Assembly (NCBI RefSeq): GCF_004769525.1
Contig: NZ_RQFT01000003.1
Span: forward strand, 186,001-250,000
Source: Leptospira bouyouniensis
GTDB lineage: Bacteria > Spirochaetota > Leptospiria > Leptospirales > Leptospiraceae
Reading direction: 5' to 3'
Length of the DNA stretch: 64,000 bases
Positions 7,715 through 16,699 of this stretch are shown here, in pieces (position 1 is the stretch's first letter; every line of letters begins with the position of its first letter). Made by a program: the position numbers and the translations under genes. The notes under the pieces were generated by a model. The model made no database searches and was not told the origin of the DNA. It saw only the letters and a list, made by a program, of their open reading frames with translations.

Positions 7715-9327
7715 CGAATTCCCTCACGGGAACATGGTATTATCATTGTAAATACTGCTCCCTTATCTTCATGATTTTCTGCGTACAAAAGGCCATTATG
7801 ATCGTTGACGATTTCTCTTGAAATTGACAAACCGAGTCCTGTTCCTTTTGTTCCTGCTTTCACTTGTTTCGATTGGATGAACTTTTCAAAAATTTTATCA
7901 AGATCCTCTGGTGGGATTCCAGGACCAAAATCTCTAATTTGTATGCCAATCCCTCTGACATAGGACTGAGATTTTCTAGGAATAAATTCTCTTTTTATCA
8001 AACTGATCTCTATATTAGTGTCATTTGGGATGAATTTTAATGCATTAGAGATGATATTTCTGATCACTTGTTGGATACGCTCATAATCGAATTCCGCTTC
8101 CCAACGTTCTTCCTTATCAAGTAAAACAACTGTGATCCCTCTTTTTTCCAAAATCGCTCGCATTTCATTGATCACAAACTTAGTAGTTTCTTTTAAACAG
8201 TTCTTTTCGAACAGGTATCGCATCTTTCCTGATTCAAGTTTGGCAATATCAAGTAAGTTATCCAAAAGAGAAAGTAGTCGTTTGCCCGAAGAATCAATGA
8301 TTTGAAAGTATTCCTTTATTTTTTCTGGTGTTACACTTGCTGACTTTTCTGCTCCAAGTTCTGCATAACTTAAAATGGCATGAATTGGTGTTTTTAACTC
8401 ATGGGAAATATTCGCAAGAAAAAGAGACTTCATATAAGATGCTTCTTCAGCAATATTTTTGGACATCTTTAAGTCCATAGTTTGGCTTTCTACCAAGTCC
8501 TCTAAATGGTTTCTATATTGATAAAGTTCTTCTTCTTGCAGTTTCCTTTGGCTAATGTCTCTGAGAATTCCAGTAAACATTTTTCCCGTTTTGGTTTTAA
8601 ATTCACCAACGGAAAGTTCACATGGAAACACTTCACCTGATTTCCGTTGTGCGAACACTTCCCTACCCACGCCAATGATATTAGTTTCTCCAGTTTCTTT
8701 ATATCGTCGTAAAAATCCGTCGTGTTTGTCTTTGTATTCAGGAGGAATGATGATGGTTACATTTTTTCCAATAACTTCTTCTTGTTTGTAACCAAATGTA
8801 TTTTCTGCTGTTTTATTAAAAAACTGAATGATCCCTTCGTCATTGATGATTACAATGGAATCGGCTGCATTTTGTGCCATGGAAAGAAACCTGGATTCAC
8901 TTTCTAAAAAAGCGTTCTCCAATCGTTTTCTTTCAGTGATATCACGATGGTTGGACATGATAAAACCATCATACAAAACCACAAATCGAACTTCCACATG
9001 ACGAATGTTTGGTTCCTCTCCATAAGAATACTCTTTCCAAAACACCAAACTTTTTTTCTCAGTAAGGTATGCGAGTGCTTCTGAAGTAATCTCTCTTAAA
9101 TAAGGTGGTAATCCAACACTGATATGTTGGCCAAGTAGAAGTTCTGGTTTGTCACCTATGTTCACGAACCGAGAAGTTTTATAATCTACAATGATCCCTT
9201 CTCGGTTGATTTTTAACCAAAAGTCTGGATTTGATCTGAGTAAATTTTCTAATTCTCGAAGCACCTCTTCGTGAGGGAAGGCAGACGGGTTTTGCCAAAT
9301 ACGTGATATGGGAGAATTAGAGGGCAT
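7711..9327 (-). CDS. PAS-containing sensor histidine kinase
   Basis: 538-residue soluble kinase. After an N-terminal PAS-like region comes a clear PAS/PAC domain (IVIINDEGIIQFFN ... KTGKMFTGILRDISQRK), then a HisKA domain with phospho-acceptor His309 in ISHELKTPIH, and an ATPase domain with N, G1 (DFGPGIPPED) and G2 (GTGLGLSISREIV) boxes. No transmembrane segment is evident, so it senses an internal signal such as redox or a small ligand. The ATG at 9327 follows AGGA; a longer in-frame form to 9411 would run into the pyrD side. It overlaps the downstream receiver/ATPase gene at ATGA, its probable partner. Confidence 0.92.
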   Translation of the reverse strand: MPSNSPISRIWQNPSAFPHEEVLRELENLLRSNPDFWLKINREGIIVDYKTSRFVNIGDKPELLLGQHISVGLPPYLREITSEALAYLTEKKSLVFWKEYSYGEEPNIRHVEVRFVVLYDGFIMSNHRDITERKRLENAFLESESRFLSMAQNAADSIVIINDEGIIQFFNKTAENTFGYKQEEVIGKNVTIIIPPEYKDKHDGFLRRYKETGETNIIGVGREVFAQRKSGEVFPCELSVGEFKTKTGKMFTGILRDISQRKLQEEELYQYRNHLEDLVESQTMDLKMSKNIAEEASYMKSLFLANISHELKTPIHAILSYAELGAEKSASVTPEKIKEYFQIIDSSGKRLLSLLDNLLDIAKLESGKMRYLFEKNCLKETTKFVINEMRAILEKRGITVVLLDKEERWEAEFDYERIQQVIRNIISNALKFIPNDTNIEISLIKREFIPRKSQSYVRGIGIQIRDFGPGIPPEDLDKIFEKFIQSKQVKAGTKGTGLGLSISREIVNDHNGLLYAENHEDKGAVFTMIIPCSREGIR

Positions 9328-9427
9328 CAAGTACTGTCCTATTGAGGAATGTAGGAAACATTGTCTTTTTCGGAAAGAAATTGTAAGAAATCGTAGGGAA
9401 AAAAGAATCAACGTAAGGATTTTTCCC

Positions 9428-10501
9428 TTGTTTTACCACAAACTGATCAAACCCATATTATTCCATTTAGATCCTGAACAAGCACACCATTTAGTCGCTA
9501 CCTTTCTTTCTTTGTCTAAAAAAATTCCCTTTTTCCACAAAACACTTTCTGCTATCTTTCAGTATCATTCCAGTCGATTGGAACAAACCATTCAGGGGAT
9601 TCGATTTCCAAATCCGGTGGGACTTGCAGCTGGTTTTGATAAAACAACCGAGCTATTTCCTACCATGATCCATATGGGATTTGGATTTATTGAAGTCGGA
9701 ACGATCACAGCCAAAGCACAACCAGGAAACGAAAAACCAAGACTCTTTCGTTTTCCAAAAGCCAAAGCACTGGTAAACCGAATGGGTTTCAATAATCCAG
9801 GTGCAGACCAAGCCGAAACCAATTTAAAAAACCAACAAAAGTTGGGAGTGAGAGGGATCAATGCTGGTAAATCCAAAGTCACAGCCTTGGAAGACGCAGT
9901 CAGTGATTATGTATACACTTTAAAAAAACTAATTCCTTACGGTGATTATGCGGTGATCAATATCAGTTCACCCAACACCCCTGGTTTACGTTCTCTACAA
10001 TCCAAACAGAGTTTGATCGATCTCATCCAAGGCATCCAAAAGGAATTCCAAAACTCGTTTCCCATTCCATTGTATTTAAAATTTGCTCCTGACTTAACGG
10101 AAGAAGAACTCGTTGAAAATCTCAAAGTTTGTTTGGATTTCAAAATTAGTGGAGTGATTCTTACCAATACTACACTCGACAAACAAAGCCTAGGTGAAGA
10201 AAGTCCTCCAGAAGGTGGATTATCTGGTGGACCACTATTCGAAAAATCACTTCGTTTTGTTTCCCTTGCTTACAAAACCTTACAAGGAAAAATTCCGATC
10301 ATCGGAGTTGGTGGAATTGATACGGGAGAAAAAGCCTTACAAATGATGGAAGCTGGTGCCAACCTAATCCAAATTTATACTGGTTATATCTATGAAGGCC
10401 CCTTTTTACCCTATCAAATTTGTTCTTACTTAGACAAAGTGGTGAAAGACCGAGGATTCCAATCGATCAGCCAACTGGTTGGTTCGGGTAATCGAATATG
10501 A
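9428..10501 (+). CDS. pyrD: Dihydroorotate dehydrogenase (class 2, quinone-linked)
   Basis: Oxidises dihydroorotate to orotate in pyrimidine synthesis, passing electrons to membrane quinone. The 357-residue protein has the class 2 N-terminal helix (YHKLIKPILFHLDPEQAHH), the FMN motifs NPVGLAAGFDK and VNRMGFNNPG, the catalytic Ser segment INISSPNTPGLR, and the C-terminal IIGVGGI phosphate loop. I use TTG at 9428, which follows AAGGA at 8 bases; the frame is open further upstream, but that would overlap the divergent kinase gene. It shares ATGA with the methyltransferase downstream. Confidence 0.95.
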   Translation: MFYHKLIKPILFHLDPEQAHHLVATFLSLSKKIPFFHKTLSAIFQYHSSRLEQTIQGIRFPNPVGLAAGFDKTTELFPTMIHMGFGFIEVGTITAKAQPGNEKPRLFRFPKAKALVNRMGFNNPGADQAETNLKNQQKLGVRGINAGKSKVTALEDAVSDYVYTLKKLIPYGDYAVINISSPNTPGLRSLQSKQSLIDLIQGIQKEFQNSFPIPLYLKFAPDLTEEELVENLKVCLDFKISGVILTNTTLDKQSLGEESPPEGGLSGGPLFEKSLRFVSLAYKTLQGKIPIIGVGGIDTGEKALQMMEAGANLIQIYTGYIYEGPFLPYQICSYLDKVVKDRGFQSISQLVGSGNRI

Positions 10502-11697
10502 CAACAACAAAACCTAACAATTCGATCTGCACTCATTTTGGAACTTGTGGAGGATGTAATTATCTCGATATCGATTACACAAAAGAACTTCGTAAAAAAG
10601 AACAAAACATCAAAGAGCTGTTTAAGGCATATCGTCACGTAGAATTTAAAACCATTGTTCCAAGCCCATCTCCTGAATACTACCGTCACAAAATCCAACT
10701 TCCTTTTGGCCGACGAAATGTAGGAAATAAAACCTTACTTACACTTGGACTTTTTAATAAAGAAGCTTCCTTTGTCCTCGACCAAACAGAATGCCAAATC
10801 CAGGATCCTGGACTCACAGAAGTTGCACTTGCCGTCAAACAATGGGCTAGACGAGAAGGACTATTACCTTATAATGAAAAATCCAAACGAGGTATGATGA
10901 AGTATCTTGTGGCTAGGAAATCAATTTCCACTGGGGAAATCATTTTAGGAATTGTTACCGCAAAAGAAGACCTTCCCCATGCAAAGGATGCTTCCAAAAG
11001 ACTACATACAGCTATCCAAAATCGAATTGGAAAAACTGGAAAATTTGGAAAACTTGTGGGTATCATTCACAACATCAATACCAAACACACAACCATGGCA
11101 CTTGGTCGCGAAGAACATCTGTTATGGGGTAGACCCTACATCCACGAACATTTTGGAAAACATAAATTCCGAGTCGGACTTTCCACCTTTTTGCAGGTAA
11201 ACCCCATTCAAACTCCTAGTTTGTACAATTTGGTATTAGATGAAATCGAGAAGGATTCACGTGTAATCGATGCCTATTCAGGAATCGGAACAATTTCCTT
11301 TTGGATCGCAAACCAAAGTAAAGAAGTACTTGGGATCGAAGAAAATCCAAATTCTCACAGAACAGCTCTCGAATCTTTAAAATACAATAAAGTACATAAT
11401 GTTCGGTTTCGAAAAGGTAGAGTGGCAGAAGTTTTACCAACTTTATATGGAAAAAATTACGACACCATTGTTCTCGATCCTCCACGAACTGGTCTCGGAC
11501 AAGAAGTGATCGAAACCATCCTAGGAATGGGTTTCAAAAAAATAGTGTATGTCTCATGTGATCCATTGAGTCTCAGGGAAGATTCCATTTTACTCACAAA
11601 ACAGTATTTTTTAAATTCCTTACAACCAGTTGATATGTTCCCAAGAACTGACCATGTGGAAACTGTTGCAGTTTTTAGAAACAAAAATCTCACATAA
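10498..11697 (+). CDS. RlmD/TrmA-family RNA (uracil-5-)-methyltransferase
   Basis: SAM-dependent methyltransferase forming 5-methyluridine in rRNA or tRNA (399 aa). The N-terminus has the iron-sulfur motif C-x5-C-G-G-C (residues 11-20) typical of RlmD/RlmC. The Rossmann part starts at VIDAYSGIGTISFW, and the catalytic region is LDPPRTGLG followed by VYVSCDPLSL with the nucleophilic cysteine. There is no N-terminal TRAM domain, so the target base cannot be assigned. Overlaps pyrD by 4 bases and the converging GMC gene by 8 bases at its 3' end. Confidence 0.92.
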   Translation: MTTTKPNNSICTHFGTCGGCNYLDIDYTKELRKKEQNIKELFKAYRHVEFKTIVPSPSPEYYRHKIQLPFGRRNVGNKTLLTLGLFNKEASFVLDQTECQIQDPGLTEVALAVKQWARREGLLPYNEKSKRGMMKYLVARKSISTGEIILGIVTAKEDLPHAKDASKRLHTAIQNRIGKTGKFGKLVGIIHNINTKHTTMALGREEHLLWGRPYIHEHFGKHKFRVGLSTFLQVNPIQTPSLYNLVLDEIEKDSRVIDAYSGIGTISFWIANQSKEVLGIEENPNSHRTALESLKYNKVHNVRFRKGRVAEVLPTLYGKNYDTIVLDPPRTGLGQEVIETILGMGFKKIVYVSCDPLSLREDSILLTKQYFLNSLQPVDMFPRTDHVETVAVFRNKNLT

Positions 11698-13246
11698 CGT
11701 CTGCTACAAACTCGGATGCCTTTTTACTAAATGCCATAATGGTAAAACTGGGATCCACGCTGACACCTGTAGGAAACACTGAGGAATCAGCCACAAACAA
11801 ATTTTGAAACCCATGGACTTGGTGTTTGGAATTCACAACTGAAGTTTCGCTCGATTTTCCCATCCTACAACCTCCTGCTGGGTGTGGGGCTGCCATTGGA
11901 AACTCAGCTGACTTCCATGCAAGGGCATCAATCTCTTCTTTTTTTGGTAATTTTGTGAATTTGCGTAGTTTCATACCAGCAAGGAAAACTTCTTTGGCAC
12001 CTGCTTCAAAATTTAATTTCATCTGTTTGTAGGTAAGATCGCTGAATATTTGTTTGGTGGTCTTTCCAAATGGATAATTTATCTTTGTTTTTCCAAACAA
12101 ATCCACTTGTATCGAACCAAGTTCTCCCTCTACATCATCAATCCAACCGATGGTTCCACCCAAATGTTCCAATTGTTTCATATAACGAAAGTGATCTTTT
12201 CCGAAACTTGGTAAGAGAGCAGCAAGGGTGGCTGGTTGTAATTGGTTTGGCATGAGCATATACCCTCCTTCTTTGTACGAACCATTTTGGAACTTGGCCA
12301 ACCGAAACCCTTCAACTCCATAGGCAGCAGGGATATTCCGCCACTGAACTATCGACTCTTCATATAACGCATGTACCATGGGGGATGGGTTGATTGCCAA
12401 AAATTCACCGAGCGCCGGTAGTCTTTTTTTCAAACCATTCTTTAATAAAAATTTACTACTCCCAAACCCTCCCGCCGAAACACAAACCGCTTTGGATTGG
12501 AAACGAAGTTTGGTTTGGGTTGGTTTTAAAGTTCGTCTATCGATGACCACAGCCACAAGTCCTTTCACTTGGTTTCCCACAATTTCCAACCGCTCCGCTC
12601 TTAGATCAGTGTAAACATCGGTTCCAAGCCGAACAGCACTAGGGATATGAGTGATGAGTTGGGATTGTTTAGCACCGAAAAGACAACCTTGCATACAGTG
12701 GCCAGATTTTTGGCAATTTTTCCTGGCTTGTGGGACAGCATGTCCTTCCCAACCTAATCGTTGTGATGCGTTCCGAAACAACCGATTCATCGGATTGAAG
12801 TATTCTTCCGTGGCAGGAGATACATGTAAGTCAGATTCCAATTCACTCCAATATGGGTTTAGATCTTCAGGAAGGTGGTTTTCGATACCATACTTTCGAT
12901 TCCACAAAAGTAGCCTGTCTTCAGGAGTACGGTAACTATCTGCCCAGTAGTGCACGGAGGCTCCTCCTAAATTGTTACCGTATACCAGGTTGATCCCACC
13001 ATCACTGGTTGTATGAAAATTCCTTTCTGCAGAAACTTTCCCTGCCATGTTCAATTCATTATTATCAAAGGTGCCTGTATGATAATTACCACCTTGTTCG
13101 AGTAATGCGACCTTAATTCCCTTTTTGGATAGTTCATATGCCATGGTTGACCCACCACAACCGGAACCAATCACAACAACATCCACTTGGATCACTTCCC
13201 CTGGTTGGTAACTTTTGTAATCTCGATACATTCCTGTTTTTTTCAT
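11690..13246 (-). CDS. GMC-family FAD oxidoreductase
   Basis: 518-residue flavoenzyme. It has the FAD motif VVIGSGCGGSTMAYEL, then LLEQGG, a Cys-rich block (C-x5-C-x3-C before GAKQSQL), and the GMC C-terminal signature HPAGGCRMG followed by GVSVDPSFTIM. The start is ATG at 13246, one base after the stop of the small-subunit gene (TAAGATG); a longer in-frame version would overlap that gene. It is a paralogue of the GMC gene at the window's left end and shares the same partner type. Likely electron-transfer dehydrogenase; substrate unknown. Confidence 0.93.
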   Translation of the reverse strand: MKKTGMYRDYKSYQPGEVIQVDVVVIGSGCGGSTMAYELSKKGIKVALLEQGGNYHTGTFDNNELNMAGKVSAERNFHTTSDGGINLVYGNNLGGASVHYWADSYRTPEDRLLLWNRKYGIENHLPEDLNPYWSELESDLHVSPATEEYFNPMNRLFRNASQRLGWEGHAVPQARKNCQKSGHCMQGCLFGAKQSQLITHIPSAVRLGTDVYTDLRAERLEIVGNQVKGLVAVVIDRRTLKPTQTKLRFQSKAVCVSAGGFGSSKFLLKNGLKKRLPALGEFLAINPSPMVHALYEESIVQWRNIPAAYGVEGFRLAKFQNGSYKEGGYMLMPNQLQPATLAALLPSFGKDHFRYMKQLEHLGGTIGWIDDVEGELGSIQVDLFGKTKINYPFGKTTKQIFSDLTYKQMKLNFEAGAKEVFLAGMKLRKFTKLPKKEEIDALAWKSAEFPMAAPHPAGGCRMGKSSETSVVNSKHQVHGFQNLFVADSSVFPTGVSVDPSFTIMAFSKKASEFVADVM

Positions 13247-13247
13247 C

Positions 13248-13775
13248 TTATACCGAATTTCCTTTGAGTAAATTTTGGTAATGGAGGCGGGCTTCACTCC
13301 ATTTTTCAGGAGGATTGGCAAAAGGACCAGGGTAGGAAATAGAATCCCAAGTGGACTTATGACCATAGTAAACAAGGAACACCAAAAGTTTTAAATTTCC
13401 AACAACGGCACGAATTGTATCCGAATCTGTTTCTGCAATTGATTCCAAGAATTGAATCCTTTCCTCTTTTTCCATATTCGAAAAAGTTCGAAATTTCCAA
13501 TATAGCAAAGGTATGAATTCCAAAACCATGACTGCGGCATGGAAATCTTCCTGGATTTCATCCGCAACAAAGTACAATTCCTCATCTAATCTTCGCATAA
13601 CACTTGCTTCCTCTAAATTAGGCATCCCTGGTTCTTCAATCGGTAACACTACTTCTGCAAAACTAGTGACCGTTTTGATTTCCGAATCACTAAAATAAAA
13701 ATATTTGATTTTGGATTTGATCCCGGCACAAAATACTAACAATGCGAGAAAGGACTTTCTAGAGATAGAATACAT
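13248..13775 (-). CDS. Gluconate 2-dehydrogenase subunit 3-like small subunit
   Basis: 175 aa. A short basic N-terminus (S-R-K-S-F) followed by a hydrophobic stretch looks like an export signal; it lacks the full twin-arginine pair seen in its paralogue at 790-1356. The family hallmark W-x2-I-x-Y-P-G-P is at residues 143-151. The gene sits between the nitrilase-like lipoprotein (17-base overlap) and the GMC oxidoreductase (1-base gap), so the three are one transcription unit. Role: probably anchors or matures the GMC enzyme at the envelope. Confidence 0.75.
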   Translation of the reverse strand: MYSISRKSFLALLVFCAGIKSKIKYFYFSDSEIKTVTSFAEVVLPIEEPGMPNLEEASVMRRLDEELYFVADEIQEDFHAAVMVLEFIPLLYWKFRTFSNMEKEERIQFLESIAETDSDTIRAVVGNLKLLVFLVYYGHKSTWDSISYPGPFANPPEKWSEARLHYQNLLKGNSV

Positions 13776-14907
13776 ACAACCTGCCTTGGTTTTTTTCTTC
13801 TTTTACTAAATTATTCACCGGTTTTCCCAAAAATTGTAAAAATGCATCACCAGAAGCTGTCATATCCCAAATCTCTCCGCGAAAAAAAACATTTATTCCC
13901 AATTTGACATTTGGATTTTTAAGACGACCATTCATTGCATATTTTTTCCAAGCCAATTTTTCAGTGATGGTTCCAATATCTTTGAGATTGATATCTTTTG
14001 GATTCGCATAACCGTTGTAACCATTCCATTTCTCCGACCATACATCTTTAGGGGCGACAAAAGAAGGGACTACCAAAATTTCAGCTTCAGTTTTTGTTAG
14101 TTCTTGGTACACCTCCGGAAACCAAGAATCAGCACATACCATTGTATATAACTTTCCTAATGCTGTTCTATAAGTTGGATTTTGATTTAACTTCCCTTCG
14201 CTTAAAAATTGTTTTTCCTCTGCAATGGGAAAGAGTTTCCGAACAATTTGGTCATCCACTCGGCCATCGGGATGGAAATAAAAACTCACATTTTCAAGTG
14301 GACCATCCGTTGGTGTGATCTTTCCTTCTACTACTTTTGGGTGTGGCAAAACAATTGACCCCGCCACAATCGCAACTCGGTATTCACGAGCCAAACGTGA
14401 AAAAATCGACTGGTAACGATCCGTCATTTGCCACGCCTTCATACGGAAGAGTGTTTCTTTTAAGTGATCAGAAGAATAGGAAGGACTAAAAACATAATGC
14501 CATAGGAAGGAACCAATGTTTTGTTTCACCAATTCTTCCATAGCTTCGGTGATAGTTTCCTTCTCAAAAATGGATTTGTCTTCTGCTGTCACAACTAACC
14601 AAGTTCCGATGTATTCAGGCAATACAATGATGGTTCGGTCTACAAAGATGTTTTCATTGTCTTTTGCTTTTTGGAAGTATTCTCTTACACTTGCATAAAA
14701 ACTTTCTTCAGTGGCATAACTGTATTTGTTCAGATAGGGTTCGATGCCAACGACTGTGCCTCGTTTACCTTTCCCTTCAATCTGCAAGTAGAGATTTGGT
14801 TTGGGAAGATTCACTGAAAGAATCGAAGTTTCTAGGGGTTGTTTTTTGCAATGGAGTGTCAAAATCCCAATGCTTAGAAAAACAGAAAAAGAGACAAAAA
14901 AACGCAT
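13759..14907 (-). CDS. Carbon-nitrogen hydrolase (nitrilase-fold) lipoprotein
   Basis: 382-residue nitrilase-superfamily protein with a lipoprotein signal ending LTLHC (Cys20). The catalytic triad is visible: Glu in VLPEYIGTW, Lys in VRKLFPIAEEKQF, and Cys in YTMVCADSWFPE. Such enzymes hydrolyse amides or nitriles, or transfer acyl groups. The substrate here is unknown, and the lipid anchor places it on the envelope. First gene of an overlapping operon with the GMC module, divergent from argG with 81 bases between. Confidence 0.85.
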   Translation of the reverse strand: MRFFVSFSVFLSIGILTLHCKKQPLETSILSVNLPKPNLYLQIEGKGKRGTVVGIEPYLNKYSYATEESFYASVREYFQKAKDNENIFVDRTIIVLPEYIGTWLVVTAEDKSIFEKETITEAMEELVKQNIGSFLWHYVFSPSYSSDHLKETLFRMKAWQMTDRYQSIFSRLAREYRVAIVAGSIVLPHPKVVEGKITPTDGPLENVSFYFHPDGRVDDQIVRKLFPIAEEKQFLSEGKLNQNPTYRTALGKLYTMVCADSWFPEVYQELTKTEAEILVVPSFVAPKDVWSEKWNGYNGYANPKDINLKDIGTITEKLAWKKYAMNGRLKNPNVKLGINVFFRGEIWDMTASGDAFLQFLGKPVNNLVKEEKNQGRLYVFYL

Positions 14908-14988
14908 CCACCAAATCTACTACACAACTTCGTTTCAGACAATATTTAATTGTGTTCTTAGTTTTTTCTTTTATTTTGACCTTATTCT

Positions 14989-16197
14989 ATGAAAGAGAAA
15001 CCTGCTCCCCAAAAAATCGTTCTCGCTTACTCAGGTGGACTCGACACCTCGGTCATCCTTGCTTGGTTGAAAGATACCTATGGATGTGAAGTTATCGCTT
15101 TCTGTGCCGACGTAGGCCAAAAAGAAGAATTAACTGGCCTTGAAGAAAAAGGAAAAAATACAGGGGCTTCCAAAGTTTACATCCAAGACTTACGTTTGGA
15201 ATTTGCTCGCGATTTTATCTTCCCTGCAATTCGCGGAAATGCGATTTACGAAATGCGATACTTACTCGGAACTTCTCTTGCAAGGCCTCTCATTGCAAAA
15301 GCAATGGCCGAGGTTGCCAAAAAAGAAGGAGCGGATGCATTCTCTCATGGCGCCACTGGAAAAGGAAACGACCAAGTACGTTTCGAACTCACATTCAAAG
15401 CTCTTTCGCCTAACTTACAAATCATTGCTCCATGGAGAACATGGAATTTTGGCGGCCGAGCTGACCTGATTGAATATGCCAAGAAAAAAGGAATCCCTGT
15501 CCCTGTAACAGCCGCTAAACCTTATAGTATGGACAGAAACCTAATGCACCTTTCCTTTGAAGGTGGAATTTTGGAAGATCCATACAACGAACCAAAAGAA
15601 GATATGTTTATCCTCACCGTGTCTCCAGAAAAAGCACCTGACAAACCAACCTATTTGGAATTGGATTTTGAAAATGGAGACTGTGTTGCCATCGATGGAA
15701 AAAAAATGAACCCTCTTGAAGTGATGGAAACCTTAAATGATTTGGGTGGAAAAAATGGAGTGGGTCGTGTGGATATCGTAGAAAACAGACTTGTTGGTAT
15801 CAAGTCTCGAGGAGTTTATGAAACACCCGGTGGAACCATCCTACACATTGCACACCGAGACTTAGAGTCTATCACTCTCGACCGAGATACCCAACACAAA
15901 AAAGACGAACTTTCGCAAGAGTTTGCTCGTTATATTTACAATGGCCAATGGTATTCCAATCAAATGAATGCCCTTCGTGCTTATATGGATTACACACAAA
16001 AATATGTAAATGGAACGGTTCGTATTAAATTATACAAAGGAAACTGCACTGTTGTAGGTAGAAAATCCAACAAATCATTGTACAACGCTGGACTTTCCAC
16101 TTTTGAAAAAGAAGAATTGTATAACCAATATGATGCCGAAGGTTTTATCAATTTGTATGGCCTTCCGATGAAAGAATGGGCAAGGGTGAACCATTAA
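14989..16197 (+). CDS. argG: Argininosuccinate synthase
   Basis: Joins citrulline and aspartate with ATP in arginine synthesis. The 402-residue length matches the family. The PP-loop [10 protein letters not shown] lies at residues 12-21, with [15 protein letters not shown] and [11 protein letters not shown] further in, both diagnostic. No good ribosome-binding site precedes the ATG at 14989. The next gene, coaD, begins one base after the stop, so they are probably cotranscribed though unrelated in pathway. Confidence 0.97.
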   Translation: MKEKPAPQKIVLAYSGGLDTSVILAWLKDTYGCEVIAFCADVGQKEELTGLEEKGKNTGASKVYIQDLRLEFARDFIFPAIRGNAIYEMRYLLGTSLARPLIAKAMAEVAKKEGADAFSHGATGKGNDQVRFELTFKALSPNLQIIAPWRTWNFGGRADLIEYAKKKGIPVPVTAAKPYSMDRNLMHLSFEGGILEDPYNEPKEDMFILTVSPEKAPDKPTYLELDFENGDCVAIDGKKMNPLEVMETLNDLGGKNGVGRVDIVENRLVGIKSRGVYETPGGTILHIAHRDLESITLDRDTQHKKDELSQEFARYIYNGQWYSNQMNALRAYMDYTQKYVNGTVRIKLYKGNCTVVGRKSNKSLYNAGLSTFEKEELYNQYDAEGFINLYGLPMKEWARVNH

Positions 16198-16198
16198 G

Positions 16199-16681
16199 AT
16201 GAAAAATATCGCCGTATACCCAGGTTCATTTGATCCATTTACGAATGGGCATTTAGATATCATACGGCGAGCGCACCCACTCTTTGAAGAGATCATCATC
16301 GCTGTTGCCATCAATTCCAAAAAAACATCCCTTTTCTCTCCTGAAGAACGAGTGGAGATGATTTCGAAGGTCTTTCGAGGTTGGGATAAAATCAAAATTG
16401 ATTCTTTCGAAGGGCTTACAGTCGATTATTGTAAGGAAAAAAATTCACGTGTCATTCTCCGTGGCCTTCGTGCCGTAACTGATTTTGATTATGAATATGC
16501 AATTTCTTTGATGAACAAAAAATTAGCACCAGAAATTGAAACTTATTTCTTAATGGCAGACAATGAGTACTCTTTTGTGTCTTCGACAATCGTCAAAGAA
16601 GTAGCAAGGCATGGTCGTGCAGTTTCGAACCAAGTACCAGACATAGTTGGGGAAGCACTTGTTAAAAAATTCTCCGTTTGA
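16199..16681 (+). CDS. coaD: Pantetheine-phosphate adenylyltransferase
   Basis: Penultimate step of coenzyme A synthesis: 4'-phosphopantetheine plus ATP to dephospho-CoA. 160 residues, the usual size. Nucleotidyltransferase motif [16 protein letters not shown] (residues 6-21) with the T-x-G-H signature, and the conserved [12 protein letters not shown] block and S-S-T-I-V-K-E near the C-terminus. One base separates it from argG. Confidence 0.97.
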   Translation: MKNIAVYPGSFDPFTNGHLDIIRRAHPLFEEIIIAVAINSKKTSLFSPEERVEMISKVFRGWDKIKIDSFEGLTVDYCKEKNSRVILRGLRAVTDFDYEYAISLMNKKLAPEIETYFLMADNEYSFVSSTIVKEVARHGRAVSNQVPDIVGEALVKKFSV

Positions 16682-16699
16682 TCGGAGCATTGAGGGTCT

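Noticed and set aside
14976..14981. TTGACC as a -35 box for argG
   Set aside because: It lies only 8 bases from the ATG, so a transcript from it would begin inside the gene.
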